Assembly (NCBI GenBank): GCA_018262315.1 | Contig: JAGSPS010000020.1 | Coordinates: forward strand, 1 to 17,038 | Source of the DNA: Deltaproteobacteria bacterium | Lineage (GTDB): Bacteria; Myxococcota_A; UBA9160; PR03 | Reading direction: 5' to 3' | DNA: 17,038 nucleotides | Part shown: piece after piece, positions 15,176 through 17,038 of the stretch | Position numbering within the stretch: position 1 is the first letter of the stretch | How the letters are laid out: each line of letters starts with the position of its first letter | Program-made: the position numbers and the translations under genes | The notes under the pieces: model-generated | What the model was told of the DNA's origin: nothing | Seen by the model: only the letters and a program-made list of their open reading frames with translations | The model's database searches: none

Positions 15176-16042
15176 TTGCGCAGGGCCCTCTTCGCCGTCT
15201 CGCTGTGCAGCACATTGCTTGCGCCGCTGTGCGCCATTCCAGCGCATGCCGCGGAGTCGGACGCGCATGCGAGCACCGCGAGTACGTCGCGATGGTGGAA
15301 ACTCGAGTGCGGCGACGCCAGTCGAAAGCGAGCAGCCGAGCCGATGGCATGCACCTTCACGGTGAAACTCCGCGGCGGGATCGACGGATCCCGACTCCGT
15401 CTGGTGCAACAGGCTCTCCAACGCCGCGATGCCGCCAGACGAGCGCTGCGCCGGGAGGTCGAACTCCATGTCGACGTCGACAGCCAGGGTGGAGAGATCT
15501 TCGCGGCGCTGGAGATCGGCAGGATGCTGCGAGCCGAGAGAGCATCGATCTCGGTCGGCAGGGGCGCTGCGTGCATCAGCTCCTGCGTCTTCCTGCTGAT
15601 GGGCGCGATCGCGAGGAGCATCAGCACCGACGCCCGTCTCGGAATCCACCGACCGTCGCTCGGAGCGTCGGGGCGAGGTGGACCGAAGCAGGCAAGCGAG
15701 GACGCAATCGTCGATGCGATGTCCGAGGAACTCGTGCTCTATGCGCAGCAGATGAACGTGCCGCGCAAGATCGTCGACGACTCGATGTCGGTACCGCCCG
15801 ACCGTATGGAGCGACTGCGCGCTGCGGACCTCGCTGGCTACGGCATCGGCGCGGTCGATCCCGTCGTGCTGGAGGCGCGGCGGCGGGCGAGGGCCAACAA
15901 CGATGTGAGGCTGGCCGCGCTTACGAGAGCCGCGGAGGGCTCGGGCGCCGCGATCGCGAGCGTGTGGCTGCCGCCGGCCGCGATGGCGGTGGCCGTGCCG
16001 GCCGTGCCGTCCACCGGCGGCGGCGGGGTCGCCTGGCCGTAG
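15176..16042 (+). CDS. Secreted ClpP-like (COG3904-type) serine protease family protein
   Basis: A 288-residue protein if started at the TTG 15176, which places a clean signal peptide at the N-terminus: RRALFAVSLC, a hydrophobic run, then PAHA before AES. The mature part has a ClpP/crotonase-like core: VDVDSQGGEIFAALEIGRML (oxyanion-loop GG), ISSCVFLLMGA with the candidate nucleophile Ser, and GIHRPS with the candidate catalytic His. This pattern fits predicted periplasmic ClpP-like proteins (COG3904); substrates are unknown. The frame is also open upstream into a fruK fragment from TTG 14948, which would give a 364-residue fusion with the signal peptide buried inside. The TTG 15176 has no strong ribosome site, so the true start is uncertain. 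The last 205 bases run antisense through the 3' end of the RCC1 gene, and the C-terminal tail there looks like overprinted repeat sequence. Confidence 0.7.
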   Translation: MRRALFAVSLCSTLLAPLCAIPAHAAESDAHASTASTSRWWKLECGDASRKRAAEPMACTFTVKLRGGIDGSRLRLVQQALQRRDAARRALRREVELHVDVDSQGGEIFAALEIGRMLRAERASISVGRGAACISSCVFLLMGAIARSISTDARLGIHRPSLGASGRGGPKQASEDAIVDAMSEELVLYAQQMNVPRKIVDDSMSVPPDRMERLRAADLAGYGIGAVDPVVLEARRRARANNDVRLAALTRAAEGSGAAIASVWLPPAAMAVAVPAVPSTGGGGVAWP

Positions 16043-16947
16043 AAGTCGAAGCCCCAGCAGATCACGTTCTCGGTGCCCGCACGGATCGCACAGCTGTGGG
16101 CACCGCCCGCCGTGATCGCAGTGGCCGTGCCAGCCGTGCCGTCCACCCTCGGCGGCGGTGTCGCCTGGCCGGCGACGTCGCTGCCCCAGCAGACGACCTT
16201 CGCACTGCCCGACTGAATCGCGCAGCTGTGGGTGTCGAGGGCCGAGATCGCGGTGGCCGTGCCGGCCCCGCCGTTCACCGCCGACGGCGGCGTCGCCTGG
16301 CCGAAGTCGTTGCGGCCCCAGCAGACGACGTTCGCGGTGCCCGCACGAATCGCGCAGCTGTGGGTCGCGCCAGCCACAATCGCGGTGGCCGTGCCGGCCG
16401 TGCCGTCCACCGACGGCGGCGGTGTCGCCTGGCCGTCGAGGTCGAAGCCCCAGCAGATGACGTTCCCGGTGCCCGCACGAATCGCACAGCTATGGGCACC
16501 GCCGGCCGCGATTGCGGTGGCCGTGCCGGCCGTGCCATCCACCGACGGCGGCGGTGTCGCCCCGCCGGCGACGTCGTTGCCCCAGCAGACGACCTTCCCT
16601 GTGCCCGCCTGAATCGCGCAGGTATGGGAGTCGCCGGCCGAGATGGCGGTGGCCGTGCCGGCCCCGCCGTTCACTGGCGGCGGCGGCGTCGCCTGGCCGA
16701 TGTCGTTGCGGCCCCAGCAGACGACGTTCCCGGTGACCGCACGAATCGCGCAGCTGTGGGAGCCGCCGGCCGCGATGGCCGTGGCCGTGCCGACCGCGCC
16801 GTTCACCCACACCGGCGGCGTCGCCTGGCCGTCGAGATCGTTGCCCCAGCCCACCACCGGGCCATCCGAACGCGCGGGTCCAGCGGCGAGCCACGCGATC
16901 GCGAAAGCCACGGTCCACCCGGTGCTGCGAATCACACGGAGAGACAT
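15838..16947 (-). CDS. RCC1-repeat surface protein with PEP-CTERM-type sorting tail
   Basis: A 369-residue exported protein. ATG 16947 has AAGGAG eight bases upstream and starts a signal peptide (hydrophobic 11-23, likely cleavage near residue 27). Residues 31-338 are seven repeats of exactly 44 residues with the theme VVCWGxNDxGQATPPP...AGTATAIxAGxSHSCAI, matching bacterial RCC1 (alpha-tubulin suppressor) repeats and enough for one seven-bladed propeller. The C-terminus has PEP at 335-337, a mildly hydrophobic stretch, then RRR at 355-357. This is the PEP-CTERM layout that exosortases cleave to sort proteins in exopolysaccharide-producing bacteria. A 12-residue tail after RRR is longer than usual. 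No exosortase gene is in the window. The 3' end overlaps the ClpP-like ORF antisense. The upstream 91 bases (16948-17038) show no clear promoter. Confidence 0.85.
   Translation of the reverse strand: MSLRVIRSTGWTVAFAIAWLAAGPARSDGPVVGWGNDLDGQATPPVWVNGAVGTATAIAAGGSHSCAIRAVTGNVVCWGRNDIGQATPPPPVNGGAGTATAISAGDSHTCAIQAGTGKVVCWGNDVAGGATPPPSVDGTAGTATAIAAGGAHSCAIRAGTGNVICWGFDLDGQATPPPSVDGTAGTATAIVAGATHSCAIRAGTANVVCWGRNDFGQATPPSAVNGGAGTATAISALDTHSCAIQSGSAKVVCWGSDVAGQATPPPRVDGTAGTATAITAGGAHSCAIRAGTENVICWGFDFYGQATPPPPVDGTAGTATAIAAGGSHTLAIAAPEPSAALVSAASLTSLLALARRRASSTTGSTAPMP
15877..15948 (-). other. PEP-CTERM-type sorting signal coding segment
   Basis: It encodes APEPSAALVSAASLTSLLALARRR at the end of the RCC1 protein: a PEP motif, about 17 small or hydrophobic residues and a triple Arg. 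The hydrophobic part is Ser/Ala-rich and weaker than typical examples. This segment is wholly overlapped, antisense, by the ClpP-like reading frame. PEP occurs at the end of the seventh repeat, so it joins the propeller directly with no linker. Confidence 0.65.
15934..16857 (-). repeat. Seven tandem 132-base RCC1 coding repeats, with a duplicated three-unit block
   Basis: Seven in-frame 132-base units encode the RCC1 repeats. Units 2-4 (16330-16725) and units 5-7 (15934-16329) form two 396-base blocks. In both, the three units follow the same order of variants: RND with NGGAG and CAIQ, then DVAG with VDGTAG, then VICWGFD with VDGTAG. This implies a block duplication after the individual units had diverged. 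Base-level similarity between blocks is visibly high. Confidence 0.85.
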
Positions 16948-17038
16948 CGAGACATCTCCTTCGCGCGTGCTAGACGAGTTTACGACCGGACTCCGCCCGA
17001 GCACAGCGGTGAACCGCACCGCAATCGAGAGGGCGAAA

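Noticed and set aside
15934..16857. Regularly spaced repeats considered as a CRISPR array
   Set aside because: Units are 132 bases, in frame, and encode RCC1 repeats throughout, with no short repeat and unique spacer structure.

Overview
This is a strongly GC-rich stretch from what looks like a Gram-negative bacterium. It has a lipobox lipoprotein, a protein with a PEP-CTERM-type sorting tail, FG-GAP and RCC1 propeller proteins, and many GTG or TTG starts. The style fits a deltaproteobacterium-like lineage (Myxococcota, Binatota or relatives), but no marker gene fixes the phylum. No rRNA, tRNA, CRISPR array or transposase gene was seen.

Left part, minus strand (1-2366): the first 72 codons of a MaoC/hydratase-2 type enoyl-CoA hydratase, a secreted seven-repeat FG-GAP protein, and a family 2 glycosyltransferase.

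Centre, plus strand (2462-12534): a tightly packed surface-glycan locus. In order it encodes a polysaccharide deacetylase, an FkbM methyltransferase, a GT4 glycosyltransferase, a polyprenyl-phosphate glycosyltransferase (GtrB/DPM1-like) with two C-terminal membrane helices, a polytopic GT-C-like membrane protein, an asparagine-synthase-type amidotransferase, a second GT4 enzyme, a class I methyltransferase, and a UPF0104/LPG-synthase-like membrane protein. Several junctions are 4-base GTGA/ATGA overlaps, which implies coupled translation. Together the genes suggest assembly of a lipid-linked or envelope glycan and its decoration by deacetylation, methylation and amidation, with membrane steps for carrier loading and transfer. 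The exact product cannot be read from sequence.

Gap (12535-13007): a 473-base non-coding gap between convergent genes holds an imperfect palindrome about 285 bases long, with arms of about 117 bases.

Right part (13008-17038): a minus-strand lipoprotein with tetratricopeptide-like repeats and a propeller-like C-terminus. Divergent from it is a broken 5' end of a 1-phosphofructokinase (fruK) gene, joined in frame to a secreted ClpP-like serine protease. The protease ORF overlaps tail-to-tail by 205 bases with a minus-strand RCC1-repeat protein carrying a PEP-CTERM-type tail. The RCC1 gene contains a duplicated three-repeat block. This right edge looks rearranged and is the most irregular part of the window.
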